DNA of 64,000 nt from Oceanobacillus oncorhynchi (lineage in GTDB: Bacteria; Bacillota; Bacilli; Bacillales; Amphibacillaceae): the NCBI RefSeq assembly GCF_000821065.1, contig NZ_CDGG01000001.1, positions 3,906,001-3,970,000 of the forward strand. The letters are read 5' to 3'. Both the position numbers and the translations under genes were made by a program. Shown piece after piece: positions 1 through 9,559 of this stretch. Below the pieces are notes generated by a model. It was not told where the DNA came from and did not search any database. It saw only the letters and a program-made list of their open reading frames with translations. Position 1 is the first letter of the stretch, and every line of letters begins with the position of its first letter.

Positions 1-1199
1 AATTCTTCTTTTAACTGATCCGGGCGAGCAAAAATATGCGCATCATTTAATGTCATTGCACGGACACGCTGCAGACCGGCAAGCGCCCCGCTCATCTCAT
101 GACGATGCATGGTTCCTAACTCTGCTATACGGACAGGCAGGTTACGGTAGCTCCATAGTTGATTTTTGAAAACCATCATATGATGCGGACAGTTCATTGG
201 ACGCAATACAAGCTCTTCATTATCCATTTCCATAGTCGGGAACATATCCTCCTGATAATGGTCCCAATGTCCGCTTGTTTTATACAACTCTACATTACCA
301 AGAACAGGTGTATACACATGGTCATAACCTAAGCGTTCTTCTAAATCAACGATATAACGCTCCACGTTACGACGAATAGTTGCTCCTTTTGGCAGCCATA
401 ATGGCAGACCCTGTCCTACTTTTTGCGACACGGTGAAAATACCAAGCTCTTTCCCAAGCTTCCGATGATCTCTTTCTTTACGCTCTTCCAAAATTTGCAG
501 ATATTCCTCTAATTGTGATTTTTTCTCAAATTCGGTTCCATAAATACGTTGCAGCTGTTTATTATTACTGTCTCCACGCCAATAAGCGCCAGAAATACTT
601 AATAATTTAAATGCTTTGATTTTACTGGTAGAAGGAACATGCACTCCTCTGCATAAATCAAAGAACTCCCCTTGTTCGTATATGGTTACTGTTTCATCTT
701 CAGGGATTGCATCCAGCAATTCTAATTTTAAGTCATCACCAATTTCTGCAAAGCGGGCTTTTGCTTCATCACGAGATACTTCTACACGAGTTATTTCTAA
801 GTTCTCGTCCACGATCCGTTTCATTTCTTTTTCTATTTTCGGAAGGTCTTCCGGAGTTAAGGTATGCTCCATATCAATATCATAGTAGAAGCCTTCCTCA
901 ATCACTGGACCGACACCTAATTGCACATTAGGGTACAAGCGTTTTACAGCTTGCGCTAATAAATGAGCTGTAGAGTGACGTGCTATTTCCAAGCCTTCTT
1001 GGTCACGATACGTAATAATTTCAATTTTTCCGCCCTTTGGAAGAGGACGGCGTAAATCTACAGGCTCTCCATCCAATTTAACTGCAAGTGCCTGCTTTTT
1101 TAAACCTGAAGAAATAGAAGCAGCAATATCTTCTCCTGTTGTTCCCTCCGGAAAGGCTTTTTCAGCTCCATCTGGAAAAATAATTGTTAAATCAGCCAT
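1..1199 (-). CDS. thrS: Threonyl-tRNA synthetase, partial (C-terminus beyond window)
   Basis: Charges tRNA-Thr with threonine in the cytoplasm. The translated 399 residues begin [16 protein letters not shown]. They show an N-terminal TGS domain (about 1-63), the editing domain with HSTAH near residue 75 and DLCRGVH near 180, then the start of the class II catalytic core with RPMNCPHHM, whose Cys is a zinc ligand in this family. The reading frame runs off position 1, so the anticodon-binding domain is missing only because of the window edge. An in-frame ATG two codons earlier (1205) sits 4 nt after AAAGGAG, so the true start may be 1205. A T-box leader lies directly upstream. Confidence 0.97.
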   Translation of the reverse strand, partial: MADLTIIFPDGAEKAFPEGTTGEDIAASISSGLKKQALAVKLDGEPVDLRRPLPKGGKIEIITYRDQEGLEIARHSTAHLLAQAVKRLYPNVQLGVGPVIEEGFYYDIDMEHTLTPEDLPKIEKEMKRIVDENLEITRVEVSRDEAKARFAEIGDDLKLELLDAIPEDETVTIYEQGEFFDLCRGVHVPSTSKIKAFKLLSISGAYWRGDSNNKQLQRIYGTEFEKKSQLEEYLQILEERKERDHRKLGKELGIFTVSQKVGQGLPLWLPKGATIRRNVERYIVDLEERLGYDHVYTPVLGNVELYKTSGHWDHYQEDMFPTMEMDNEELVLRPMNCPHHMMVFKNQLWSYRNLPVRIAELGTMHRHEMSGALAGLQRVRAMTLNDAHIFARPDQLKEE

Positions 1200-1224
1200 G
1201 TTCATCGAACTCCTTTATCAAATG

Positions 1225-1505
1225 TAAAAAAACGCTCTATCTCTTTGCGCTATGCAAAGGGACGAGCGTTTTATGCCGTGGTTCCACCCAAATTCCTGAA
1301 GATAAACGAATCCTCTTATCCTCAGCTTCATTGATCTTTAACGCAGATAGGACGTTACTGCCTACTTTCAATCGTTTCAGCAGCAATGCTCCGAGGCGGT
1401 AATTATTTCTTCACGAAAGGAAGCTTGCAGCCAAATGACTTCCCTCTCTGAGTACGTAATCAGGAAATAATGTTGTCCTCATCTCAGCAGCTTATTTTCA
1501 AACTC
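1225..1505 (-). ncRNA. T-box riboswitch leader of thrS
   Basis: Reading the minus strand, the T-box core TGGGTGGAACCACGGC lies at 1275-1290. It is followed by a terminator (1225-1272) whose arms contain AAAACGCTC and GAGCGTTTTTTT. The family senses uncharged tRNA, which pairs with the T-box bulge and blocks terminator formation. About 215 nt of stem I, II and III sequence lie between the promoter and the T-box. I could not place the Thr specifier codon with confidence, so the amino acid assignment rests on the downstream thrS. Confidence 0.93.
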
Positions 1506-1512
1506 TATTCGT

Positions 1513-1541
1513 ATTATATTCCTTTCAGGTTTGAAAAGCAA
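1513..1541 (-). promoter_or_regulatory. SigA-type promoter of thrS leader
   Basis: On the minus strand, TTGCTT (1536-1541) and TATAAT (1513-1518) are separated by exactly 17 nt. This would start transcription just ahead of the T-box leader. Confidence 0.7.
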
Positions 1542-1551
1542 GTCCAATGGA

Positions 1552-2391
1552 TTATTCTCCGCGAGACAGGATAGAAGTTCCTTCCGTTTCAAATTCCACC
1601 CTTTCTTGAAAGATATTTGTTATTGTCATGATTTTCGGATCGTCCGGATCATTTCCATACACTTTTATTTTTGCTGGCGACATGGCAATAAGCGGACTTA
1701 AATTAAATTCATTTTCATGCAGGCCCAATGCATATAACGGTGCTTGAAACATCCACATACGCAGCATATCTTTAGAAATTACTTCTCCTTTATCATTATA
1801 AAAAATAAAATTCTCTCCCTGTTCGATATAAACCAAATCAACACAGGGATCTTTTTTCTCGATATAATGACGGAGCATATCTATAAATGCCTGATGATCC
1901 TCTTCCCGTTTAAATTCTTCAATTGCTTTCCCGACACATTCGTGGACAAATTCTAAAAAGGAAGCAAGCCGAAAATGCAATATTGCACTAAAATGAATGC
2001 TTTTATGTTCTTTTAAATGACGAAAAAAAATATCCTGCAAAAGCTTTATAGTATTCACATGTTCTCGCAAATACTGATTGTCTGAATCTGTTTCAAACAA
2101 AATCCACATAGAAAAATCATAAATACGGTTGATTTCATCCGGATCTGAAAAATAATAATTATCGGTAATCTTACCAATAATGATGTCAGAAAGATGCTCT
2201 TCTATAAAAACCTCTGCCATCACGGAGCTTATCACATGGATGAACTCCTTCTCTGCTAAATCACCTTCCAGCCTTAATCTGCTGCTCCAGGCATTTGTTT
2301 GTTGATGTACTCTGATCTGCTTTTTATATGGAGTCAACTGATTACGAAAAACCGTTACTTCTTTATCCGATTCAAAATACAGTTCCAACAA
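1552..2391 (-). CDS. ytxC: YtxC-like putative sporulation protein
   Basis: A 279-residue protein of unknown biochemical function, assigned to the YtxC family from its sequence and its place between dnaI and thrS, as in Bacillus subtilis. It has no obvious signal peptide or transmembrane segment. The start is TTG at 2391, six nt after GAGGGTGA; no better start is seen. It is transcribed in the same direction as thrS, but the T-box promoter and leader separate them. A 485-bp gap with a terminator and a repeat separates it from dnaI. YtxC is described as sporulation-related, and its role here is inferred. Confidence 0.8.
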   Translation of the reverse strand: MLELYFESDKEVTVFRNQLTPYKKQIRVHQQTNAWSSRLRLEGDLAEKEFIHVISSVMAEVFIEEHLSDIIIGKITDNYYFSDPDEINRIYDFSMWILFETDSDNQYLREHVNTIKLLQDIFFRHLKEHKSIHFSAILHFRLASFLEFVHECVGKAIEEFKREEDHQAFIDMLRHYIEKKDPCVDLVYIEQGENFIFYNDKGEVISKDMLRMWMFQAPLYALGLHENEFNLSPLIAMSPAKIKVYGNDPDDPKIMTITNIFQERVEFETEGTSILSRGE

Positions 2392-2610
2392 TACATATCA
2401 CCCTCATCCACTTACAAACTGTTACAATTATATGGACAAGGTTATATAAAAATGCGTAAACTAGTCAGACTAGCAAATGAAAGTCATGTAGTATAAGAAA
2501 AGTTGAAACCAAACCATGTTTGATAACCCTGCCAGTCAGCAAGTTTTCTTTAAAGGAAATGAGCTTGGGGGCTGCGGAAAACGGTGTATATTTCTGGGGT
2601 TCAGGATTAC

Positions 2611-2748
2611 CAATGTTGTCAGGTTAGTGCGGCCGCTACGGAAAAACACTACGCTTTCCCATAGGAGTCTACGTGTTTTTCCTCCGCTAGACAGGTTTTA
2701 TTACTATCTATATCAAATTTAATAAAATTCATTAACCTGACAATATTG
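2611..2748. repeat. MITE-like palindromic element, 138 bp
   Basis: The element is bounded by 16-bp terminal inverted repeats. The left is CAATGTTGTCAGGTTA (2611-2626); the right is TAACCTGACAATATTG (2733-2748), matching the left in reverse complement at 15 of 16 positions. Inside is a GC-rich fold-back in which CGGAAAAACACTACG faces ACGTGTTTTTCCTCCG. No reading frame looks like a transposase, so it would be non-autonomous. No clear target-site duplication is visible. A half-copy with the same end sequence occurs at 13855-13960. Confidence 0.65.
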
Positions 2749-2800
2749 TTAGGTTTACTCCCCCATGAAACCCTCTAGCTTTTTACCTACGTTTCCTGTT

Positions 2801-2843
2801 CATAAAAAAAGATTTCCGTATCTGAGCGGAAATCTTTTTTATG
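2801..2843 (-). terminator. Terminator after dnaI
   Basis: Inverted repeat GATTTCCG / CGGAAATC with A-rich and T-rich flanks (CATAAAAAAA and TTTTTTATG). It could act in both directions; the gene ending toward it is dnaI. Confidence 0.85.
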
Positions 2844-2876
2844 AAGGCAGATTGTGAATCATGTGTGTTCAAATCG

Positions 2877-3806
2877 TTATTCGTCTCTTCTATTTTTACC
2901 GGACATTTTTACCACACTGCTAACCTGCTTAATCCGTTCAATAATCCGGCCGGCTTTCACTTCTTCCACACCGTTTCTGGTGCTTGCCAATTCTTTCTCC
3001 AGTTCATTCAAATCAAAATTGGAGGAGAAAAAGACAGGCAATCCTTCCATCATCCGGTATTGCAGTACGGAGCCCAACACTTCATCCCGAAACCAGGCAG
3101 ATTGCAATTCCGCTCCAATATCATCTAACATTAACACATCCGCTTTCTTAAAGAAATCTATCTTTTCGTTAAATGAATCATCTTTAAAGGAACCTTTTAT
3201 TTCCCGGACAAACTCTGGCATGTAAATCAAGGTAGTAGAGTAATTTCTCTTTTTCAGCTCATTTGCTATCGCGCCGAGCAAATAGGTTTTTCCAATTCCA
3301 AATGATCCATGAAGATACAATCCTTTTTTCGGCAGCCCGCTTTTTGCTTCTTCTAAAAAGCTGATAATCTCACCAATAGCTGAAATTCTTGACTTATCTT
3401 GGATCACTTCTGACATTTTTGCTTCTAAAATCTCCTTCGGCATATAAAGGCTCTGAAAAAGCTTCTGTTGTGCTTCCTGTTCCTCAACCTGAATACGTGA
3501 ATGACATTTTTCATAGCTCAGTCTAATTTCATTTTTATCCATACTTAATACCGGAGAGTAACCCTGCATCAAATTCTGGCACTCTCCGAAAGATGCACAA
3601 CGGTCACATTGTTTCGATTGTGATTTATATTCATAGAGCCGCATTAAATTCTTTTCAATATCGTGGTCAGTCAGTTCCGGATGGTCACGCAAAAATGCTT
3701 TAACAGAGGGATCACTTAGAATTTCATTTTTTATTCTAGTGTAATTGGTTTTGAAGTTCTCATTTTTGTCCATCCATGCTTTTAATTCGGATTGTATCGG
3801 TTTCAC
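2877..3806 (-). CDS. dnaI: Primosomal protein DnaI, helicase loader
   Basis: An AAA+ ATPase that loads the replicative helicase DnaC onto DNA with DnaB and DnaD. At 309 residues it has the usual length. The N-terminal helicase-interacting region carries Cys67, Cys70, Cys76 and Cys101, consistent with the zinc-binding fold of this domain. Walker A is GSFGIGKT (167-174) and Walker B is VLMLDDIGAE (224-233). The gene follows dnaB by 21 bp in the order known from B. subtilis. Confidence 0.96.
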   Translation of the reverse strand: MKPIQSELKAWMDKNENFKTNYTRIKNEILSDPSVKAFLRDHPELTDHDIEKNLMRLYEYKSQSKQCDRCASFGECQNLMQGYSPVLSMDKNEIRLSYEKCHSRIQVEEQEAQQKLFQSLYMPKEILEAKMSEVIQDKSRISAIGEIISFLEEAKSGLPKKGLYLHGSFGIGKTYLLGAIANELKKRNYSTTLIYMPEFVREIKGSFKDDSFNEKIDFFKKADVLMLDDIGAELQSAWFRDEVLGSVLQYRMMEGLPVFFSSNFDLNELEKELASTRNGVEEVKAGRIIERIKQVSSVVKMSGKNRRDE

Positions 3807-3827
3807 CTATTATCCCTCCTTTTCATC

Positions 3828-5159
3828 TCAGCTTTCATTTAAATATTTTTGCAGCTTAGCTTCAATTTCCTGCTGCTCTTGTTCGCTTATATTGCTGTCT
3901 GTTGTATTTTTTGATGGTGTCTTTTTCCGGTTATTAAACCAGTCCGGAACAACTTCTTTTTTATAGTTGTTATTATAATTATAATTATTACTTTTCCTTG
4001 GTTTACTTTTGGATGATTTATATTTTTCCTGTTCTTGTTTAGCAAAGTTCATGGCATCTTTTGCTGTTTTCAATCCAACTCTTGACCAATGGCCCGCAAT
4101 GGTTTCCATATACGCTTTAGACAGCTTCATATTGGATTGCAGCAGAACATAATGAATCAGTACATTCATGACAGGAGCTGGCAGCCCCTGTTTAGTCATC
4201 ACTTCCCGGACTACTTTAATATCCTGCTCCGAAGCATGGTTTCCGTCAGATAAATCCTCCAATAACTGCTTTGGTGATATGTTCTCCAGCTCGTGAATCA
4301 GCTGCTCTTCTTTTGTCGCAGGCTGCTTCATAGAAACTTGTGTATCAACAGCTGCCATTTTTTCGTTTAAACGGATAGCCTGTCCATTATTACGGGAGAT
4401 AAACATATCATGGCAAGCAGATTTAAATTCTTCCTGATTCAGTTGGTTATCTTCATCAAGTGCCCATAAAAGTGCTTTTTCTATTTCTATACTTTCTGCA
4501 TCATATAATACCTTCATCTGATAAATGAGTTTTTTATTTACAGAATGTAAAACTTTTTCAGCCGGAATAAACCGCTGACGAAGCGACTGTTCTATCCATG
4601 AAAAATCCATTAAATCCGTTTCTCTATTTTCTTTTTCATTTTCCATATTCAGAACAGCAGACGAAGAAGGTGTAATCGTATCAAACACTTCATTAAAATC
4701 AGCTGTTACCTCTTCCCCATAAGCGATGCTGTCCTTTACATAACGAGCATAAAGCTCATTATATTTCTGTTCTCCTATATGATGTAATAATAGCTGGGAC
4801 AGCATAGGTTCTCCAAAAAATTGATTGGGGGAATAAGGACGCTGCACACTATAAGTATAATAATCTCTGTTGTCCTCTCTTCGTTTATAGGTCTTTAATA
4901 ACCCGATAGCTTCCAATTTTATACGTGCACGGTAAATATTATCCAGCGTTAAATTCAAATATGTCATTAATGTATGATGTGTCTGCGCTTTTTGCGCATA
5001 ATCTACCTCATAAAATAATGTATAGTATAACGAAATTGCCTGAACCCCAATCAACGGCTGATAAAAATGCGTCAATGATGCATTAAAATCAATGAAAGGC
5101 TGTTCATCCATAACAACATGGTACCCATCAATAGGAAGGATTTTTCCGATTACATTCAT
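3828..5159 (-). CDS. dnaB: Replication initiation and membrane attachment protein DnaB
   Basis: A 443-residue primosome protein of the Firmicute DnaB/DnaD family, which helps load the helicase at oriC and at restarted forks. It is not the helicase called DnaB in E. coli. Two DnaB/DnaD-type regions are expected; the C-terminal one ends in the typical W-x-x-x-G-[LI] pattern (HWSRVGLKTAKDAM). A low-complexity Lys/Asn/Tyr stretch (KPRKSNNYNYNNNYKK) follows near residue 390, probably a flexible linker. Start ATG follows AAAGGATG with 7 nt spacing. It lies between nrdR (18 bp upstream) and dnaI. Confidence 0.95.
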   Translation of the reverse strand: MNVIGKILPIDGYHVVMDEQPFIDFNASLTHFYQPLIGVQAISLYYTLFYEVDYAQKAQTHHTLMTYLNLTLDNIYRARIKLEAIGLLKTYKRREDNRDYYTYSVQRPYSPNQFFGEPMLSQLLLHHIGEQKYNELYARYVKDSIAYGEEVTADFNEVFDTITPSSSAVLNMENEKENRETDLMDFSWIEQSLRQRFIPAEKVLHSVNKKLIYQMKVLYDAESIEIEKALLWALDEDNQLNQEEFKSACHDMFISRNNGQAIRLNEKMAAVDTQVSMKQPATKEEQLIHELENISPKQLLEDLSDGNHASEQDIKVVREVMTKQGLPAPVMNVLIHYVLLQSNMKLSKAYMETIAGHWSRVGLKTAKDAMNFAKQEQEKYKSSKSKPRKSNNYNYNNNYKKEVVPDWFNNRKKTPSKNTTDSNISEQEQQEIEAKLQKYLNES

Positions 5160-5177
5160 TTCAACCCATCCTTTATT

Positions 5178-5651
5178 TTATTCTTCCTGTGTTTGTTTAT
5201 CTGTCTTGATAATTTCTTTCAACTCATCCAAGAAAACAGTTATATCCTTAAATTGACGATAGACAGAAGCAAACCTGACATAAGATACTTCATCCACCTC
5301 AGCAAGTCTTTCCATCACCATTTCGCCTACATTATGACTGGAAACCTCTGAGTTCCCTTCATTCCGTAATTTCTTTTCTACATCTAAAGCAATATTTTCT
5401 ATCGTATCTATCGCCACAGGGCGTTTCTCACAAGCTCTGATAATCCCTCTGGTAAGTTTTTCCCTTGAAAACTCCTGACGCATGCCATCTTTTTTCACAA
5501 CAATGAGTGGTACTTCTTCAATCCGTTCAAAAGTGGTAAAACGAAATCCGCACTTCTCACATTCCCGGCGTCTGCGTATAGCTGCTCCCTCTTCAATTGG
5601 ACGAGAATCTAACACTTTCGTATTTTTATTATTGCAGTTAGAACAACGCAT
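5178..5651 (-). CDS. nrdR: Transcriptional repressor NrdR
   Basis: A 157-residue repressor of ribonucleotide reductase genes. It has an N-terminal zinc ribbon ([12 protein letters not shown] with a second pair CEKC) and an ATP-cone domain (roughly 46-136) that senses ATP and dATP. I chose the ATG at 5651, giving the canonical MRC start, because AGGAG lies 8 nt ahead; a GTG three codons upstream is also open. It is the second gene of a likely operon with the small gene at 5672-6037, dnaB and dnaI. Confidence 0.95.
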   Translation of the reverse strand: MRCSNCNNKNTKVLDSRPIEEGAAIRRRRECEKCGFRFTTFERIEEVPLIVVKKDGMRQEFSREKLTRGIIRACEKRPVAIDTIENIALDVEKKLRNEGNSEVSSHNVGEMVMERLAEVDEVSYVRFASVYRQFKDITVFLDELKEIIKTDKQTQEE

Positions 5652-5671
5652 TTCGTTCACTCCTTCTTCAT

Positions 5672-6037
5672 TTACCCTTCTATTAATGGTAATTGTTCAT
5701 TCACATGCTGATACATTCTTTTTATGATTTTATTACTGTAACCAAAATCTATCTGGAGAGGTGTTTCTGTAGTCACTGAAAAGTCAAGCGCTGTATAATA
5801 CGGCCGGACCATAATGACTGTAGCAATAATGAAAACTTTTTTACCTCGTTTACTGACAGCACTAATCTCCCCATGCTGCTCCGAGCTGGCATGAATCGAA
5901 AAGTCAGAGCTTCCATTAAAATACGTCTCTAGTTCCTGAATAACAGTATTCTTACTCGCTTTATAATATCTGGTTTTTAAGCTTGCATCTATATGATGAT
6001 CACTTGTTTCTGCATGATTACTAAAAAAACGTTTCAT
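5672..6037 (-). CDS. Conserved cytosolic protein of unknown function
   Basis: A 121-residue soluble protein starting [16 protein letters not shown] recognise it only as a small conserved Bacillaceae protein found near nrdR, with no known role. The open frame reaches 6127, but the start at 6037 is preferred: AGGG lies 6 nt ahead, and the upstream 30 residues look like translated non-coding sequence. It has no signal peptide or membrane segment. It is 20 bp upstream of nrdR and probably the first gene of the nrdR-dnaB-dnaI operon. Confidence 0.75.
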   Translation of the reverse strand: MKRFFSNHAETSDHHIDASLKTRYYKASKNTVIQELETYFNGSSDFSIHASSEQHGEISAVSKRGKKVFIIATVIMVRPYYTALDFSVTTETPLQIDFGYSNKIIKRMYQHVNEQLPLIEG

Positions 6038-6434
6038 TTTATACCCTATTGACATAAACATACACATCCTATATTTATCGCTATAAAAAACTATTCTACA
6101 AGCATCTCTTTTCTCTGTAAACAGCATTGCAGCGTATTTATTCTACCGTATCTTCCAATTCTTTTAAACATATAAATACATACATATATGTATATATTAT
6201 TTTAACATGATTTGTACATTTAAACTACTTTCCCAAAATAGAGTAAACTGCGGATTTAATATAAGCACATTAAAAAGACATTTATAGAACATAAACCCGT
6301 TTAAATTTCTTGGTATTATTCTCATGAAATAGTCATAAAGACTTATTACATATTGTTCAACAACAACCGATAAAGTAATTAAGAAAGCCATTATCCATAA
6401 AGATGTCATTTTAAAAAAGAAGGAGTATGTTTTA
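6038..6434. other. Intergenic region with divergent promoters
   Basis: About 400 bp of AT-rich sequence between the minus-strand nrdR operon and the plus-strand chemoreceptor. I see an AT-repeat stretch at 6170-6200. ACCGATAA at 6366-6373 resembles a SigD -10 element, which would fit a chemotaxis gene, but its -35 is weak. No gene is recognised. Confidence 0.4.
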
Positions 6435-8122
6435 ATGAGTGTAGGAAAGAAATTGAATTTATCTTTTACTGTATTAATTGTTTTATTGGCTGTTTCTGTT
6501 GGAAGCAGCATCATGAATTTGAAAAACATTGAAAATGATGTAGGGGAGGCAATGGATTCACGCCTGGAGCAGCTTATATTAATTGAAAATATCCGCTATG
6601 ATGTTGCGATGCAGGCGCTCCATACCCGTTCAATGATTTTAGAACCGGAGGAAGATATCCATAGAGAGAATCTTATAGCTGTCGCTGCAGACCTTGACGG
6701 CAATTTAGATGAATTACAAGGCTATTTAGCATCTGAGGAAATGAGATCATATTGGGATCAGGCTAATGCCCCGAATAATGATTTCAATGAGGCAATGCCA
6801 GATATTATAGCTGATGTGGAAAATGGGAATATCGAAGAGGCGACAGAAATCGTCAATACAACTGTACAGGATATCAATACTGCTATGCTTGATGCAGCTG
6901 AAGAAATGGAAATCTATCAAACTGGACAAATGGATAATATCGATAGCGAAATAAGCTCTGCCATTGTTACTGCCCAGGTTATTTCATTCGTTGTTCTGGG
7001 TGCAAGTATACTCATTGGTATTGGTTTAATGTTCTATGTTCGCCGTTCTATCACAGCCCCATTAGTAAGTGTCATGGATGTTGCAAGGAAATTTGGTGAT
7101 GGTGATCTATCTGCAGAGGATATAGCTGTTAAATCTAAAGATGAACTAGGTCAGCTGGCTGCAATTTTCAATGCTTCTAAAAATAATACCCGGACTTAAT
7201 TATGCGTATTCAACACAATGCGGAACAGCTGGGTGCATCATCCGAAGAGCTTTCAGCAAGCGCTGAAGAAGCATCTGCAACAACGGAAGAAGTGACGAAG
7301 CAGGCTGCGGAGACTGCGGAAACTTCTCAAACTGCAGCACACGCCGCAAATGAAAGCTCCATTGCAATGGGAGAAACCGCTCAGGGTGTTCAGCGAATTG
7401 CTGAAGCTGCGCAGTCACTTCATGCTTCTTCCAGCGAAACAAGTGAAGCCGCACAAAATGGAACATTGGTTATCGGGGACGCTCAGCAGCAAATGAATCA
7501 CATAAATGAATCTGCTTCTTCTGTCAATGATCTTGTGCTGAAACTGGCAAAACAAACCGAAGAAATTGAAAATATTACGAAGGTCATTACTGATATCACA
7601 GATCAAACCAATCTATTAGCATTAAATGCAGCGATTGAGGCAGCCCGTGCAGGTGAACAAGGAAAAGGTTTTTCAGTTGTAGCAGATGAAGTACGCAAGC
7701 TAGCTGAGCAATCCAAAAAATCAGCCAGCTCTATTAGTCTGTTAACCACAGAAATCAAAAATGATACAGAAAATGTGGAGAAAGCCATGCAAACTGCTTT
7801 ACCTGCTGTTCAAAAAGGAGTAGAGGTTATTACTGAGGCCGGAACATCTTTTGAAGCGATTGTGACTGCTGTCCAAGGAATGACACACGAAATCCAGGAG
7901 GTTTCAGCAACCTCACAGGAGCTTTCAGCAAGCGCAGAACAAGTTTCTGCCTCCGTTACAGAAATTTCAACCGGATCACAGGTCATGTCTGGCAATATTG
8001 ACACGATTGCCGCTTCAATGGAAGAACAATCTGCAACGATGAATGAAGTTGCCCATGTCGCCACCTCCTTAAGTGAAACTGCTCAAGGATTGCAGGAGGA
8101 GACACAGAAATTTAAAGTATAA
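6435..8122 (+). pseudogene. Methyl-accepting chemotaxis protein, single-base frameshift
   Basis: Two adjacent frames together make one normal chemoreceptor. The first (6435-7199, 254 aa) has a transmembrane helix at about 8-28, a four-helix-bundle sensor, a second helix at about 184-204, and a HAMP domain ending DELGQLAAIFN. The second (7202-8122, 306 aa) holds the signalling domain with the hairpin tip around [18 protein letters not shown]. Restoring one G in the run CCCGG at about 7190-7193 joins them as ...[12 protein letters not shown] see no slippery heptamer there, so a mutation or an assembly error is likelier than programmed shifting. Start ATG follows AAGGAG. No che genes are nearby. 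Confidence 0.88.
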
Positions 8123-8124
8123 GA

Positions 8125-8166
8125 CAGAAAAACATCCGCATAAACGCTCAAGCGGATGTTTTTCTG
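8125..8166 (+). terminator. Terminator after chemoreceptor gene
   Basis: Inverted repeat AGAAAAACATCCGC / GCGGATGTTTTTCT directly after the stop codon at 8122. Confidence 0.88.
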
Positions 8167-8190
8167 CTGTTATAAGAATCTCTTTTCGGG

Positions 8191-8228
8191 AAAAAGGAAG
8201 CTGATATAGAAGCCTGCTTCCCTTTTTT
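8191..8228 (-). terminator. Terminator after gapB
   Basis: Minus-strand hairpin with arms AAAAAAGGGAAGC and GCTTCCTTTTT, seven bases past the gapB stop. Confidence 0.8.
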
Positions 8229-8234
8229 ATCGTT

Positions 8235-9272
8235 CTATGATGTTAAACGCACTTTCTGTTCCAGTCTATAACCTACATAGCTGACTAAATCGACAACACG
8301 TTTAGAGTAGCCCCATTCATTATCATACCAAGCAATAATCTTTAATTTATTATTATCCATCACCATCGTGGAGAGCCCATCAATGGTTGCAGAATAAGTG
8401 CTTGTAGTATAATCAATAGAAACCAGAGGTTCATCCGAATATTGAATAATCCCACGCATACTTCCTTCTGATGCTTGTTTGAATAAAGCATTCACTTCTT
8501 CTATCGTAACATCTTCTTCAATATCAATTACTAAATCTACCAATGATACATTAGGTGTTGGTACACGCAATGCCATTCCATGTAATTTACCTTTCGTCTG
8601 AGGCAGCACTTCTGCAAGCGCTTTAGCAGCCCCGGTCGTTGTCGGAATGATAGACTGCGTGCAGCTTCTTGCCCGGCGTAAATCTTTATGCGGATTATCA
8701 ATATTCTTTTGATCATTTGTATATGCATGAACAGTCGTCATTAATCCGTTCTTTATCGTAAAGTGGTCATCAATTACTTTAACCACAGGAGCTAAACAAT
8801 TGGTTGTACAAGATGCATTCGAGATAACATCATCTAATTCTGGATTGTAATCATTTTCATTTACACCAATAACAATTGTCTTATCCACTTCTTTTCCAGG
8901 AGCGGTGATGACTACTTTTTTTGCTCCAGCCTGCAGATGACGCCCAGCTGCCTCTTTTGTGTTAAATTTGCCAGTTGCTTCGATAACAACGTCAATTTCA
9001 AGGTCTTCCCATGGTAATTTGTCCGGTTCTCTGAAATTCACCAAAAGAACTTCCTTCCGGTTAACAATCAATTTATTCGGCAGCGCTTGCACTTCTCCAT
9101 TAAAAGGACCATGGACACTATCATATTTAATTAAGTGAGCAAGCGTTTCTGAAGGATAGCTCGCATTAATGGCAACAACTTCTAAATGCTCCTCTTCCAT
9201 TGCTTGACGAAAAACCATTCTACCAATTCGACCAAAACCTGTAATTGCAATACGCGTTTTTTCCATAAGCAC
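8235..9272 (-). CDS. gapB: Glyceraldehyde-3-phosphate dehydrogenase, gluconeogenic type GapB
   Basis: Catalyses the NADP-preferring interconversion of 1,3-bisphosphoglycerate and glyceraldehyde 3-phosphate, used for gluconeogenesis in Bacillus. Rossmann motif GFGRIGR is near the N-terminus and the catalytic Cys is in SNASCTTNC. After the second beta strand the sequence is INASYPSETL. It lacks the Asp that fixes NAD specificity in glycolytic GapA, which supports the NADP-type assignment. Gene order next to nrdR and dnaB also matches B. subtilis gapB. The start is GTG at 9272 (GGAGG with 6 nt spacing) or ATG two codons later. Confidence 0.93.
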   Translation of the reverse strand: MLMEKTRIAITGFGRIGRMVFRQAMEEEHLEVVAINASYPSETLAHLIKYDSVHGPFNGEVQALPNKLIVNRKEVLLVNFREPDKLPWEDLEIDVVIEATGKFNTKEAAGRHLQAGAKKVVITAPGKEVDKTIVIGVNENDYNPELDDVISNASCTTNCLAPVVKVIDDHFTIKNGLMTTVHAYTNDQKNIDNPHKDLRRARSCTQSIIPTTTGAAKALAEVLPQTKGKLHGMALRVPTPNVSLVDLVIDIEEDVTIEEVNALFKQASEGSMRGIIQYSDEPLVSIDYTTSTYSATIDGLSTMVMDNNKLKIIAWYDNEWGYSKRVVDLVSYVGYRLEQKVRLTS

Positions 9273-9502
9273 TATCTTCCTCCCGAAAATGTTATACTTT
9301 TTATCTTTTGTTGTAATTAGTATAACACATATAAGAGAAAGTGTGTCATTAAATATTAAAATGTTTCACACATTTTTTGAATATCCTTTGTAAGGAACAG
9401 ATGGATGTCCATTTAAACAGGGGGATACATATTTTGACCATGACAAAGATTTTTTTATCTTCTTTTTTCCAGAACCATTTTCAGCATTTCTTTTTCTGAT
9501 AT

Positions 9503-9552
9503 AAAAAAACACTATCTGAACGGTGTAAATTACCGTTCAGATAGTGTCTTTT
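9503..9552 (-). terminator. Terminator after coaE
   Basis: Perfect 15-bp arms ACACTATCTGAACGG (9509-9523) and CCGTTCAGATAGTGT (9533-9547), with T-rich sequence on both strands. It serves the polA-mutM-coaE operon. Confidence 0.9.
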
Positions 9553-9559
9553 CACTCAC

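Noticed and set aside
2516-2722. A 68-codon open frame over the 2611-2748 element.
   Set aside because: It crosses the inverted repeats, has no ribosome site and resembles no protein.
7184-7204. Programmed -1 frameshifting in the chemoreceptor gene.
   Set aside because: No X-XXY-YYZ slippery heptamer is present and chemoreceptors are not known to use it. A one-base deletion or sequencing error is simpler.
9434-9499. A 21-codon frame starting TTG after GGGGGAT, encoding a Phe-rich peptide, followed by the coaE terminator.
   Set aside because: Too short and compositionally biased by T-runs. The hairpin after it is already explained by coaE on the other strand.
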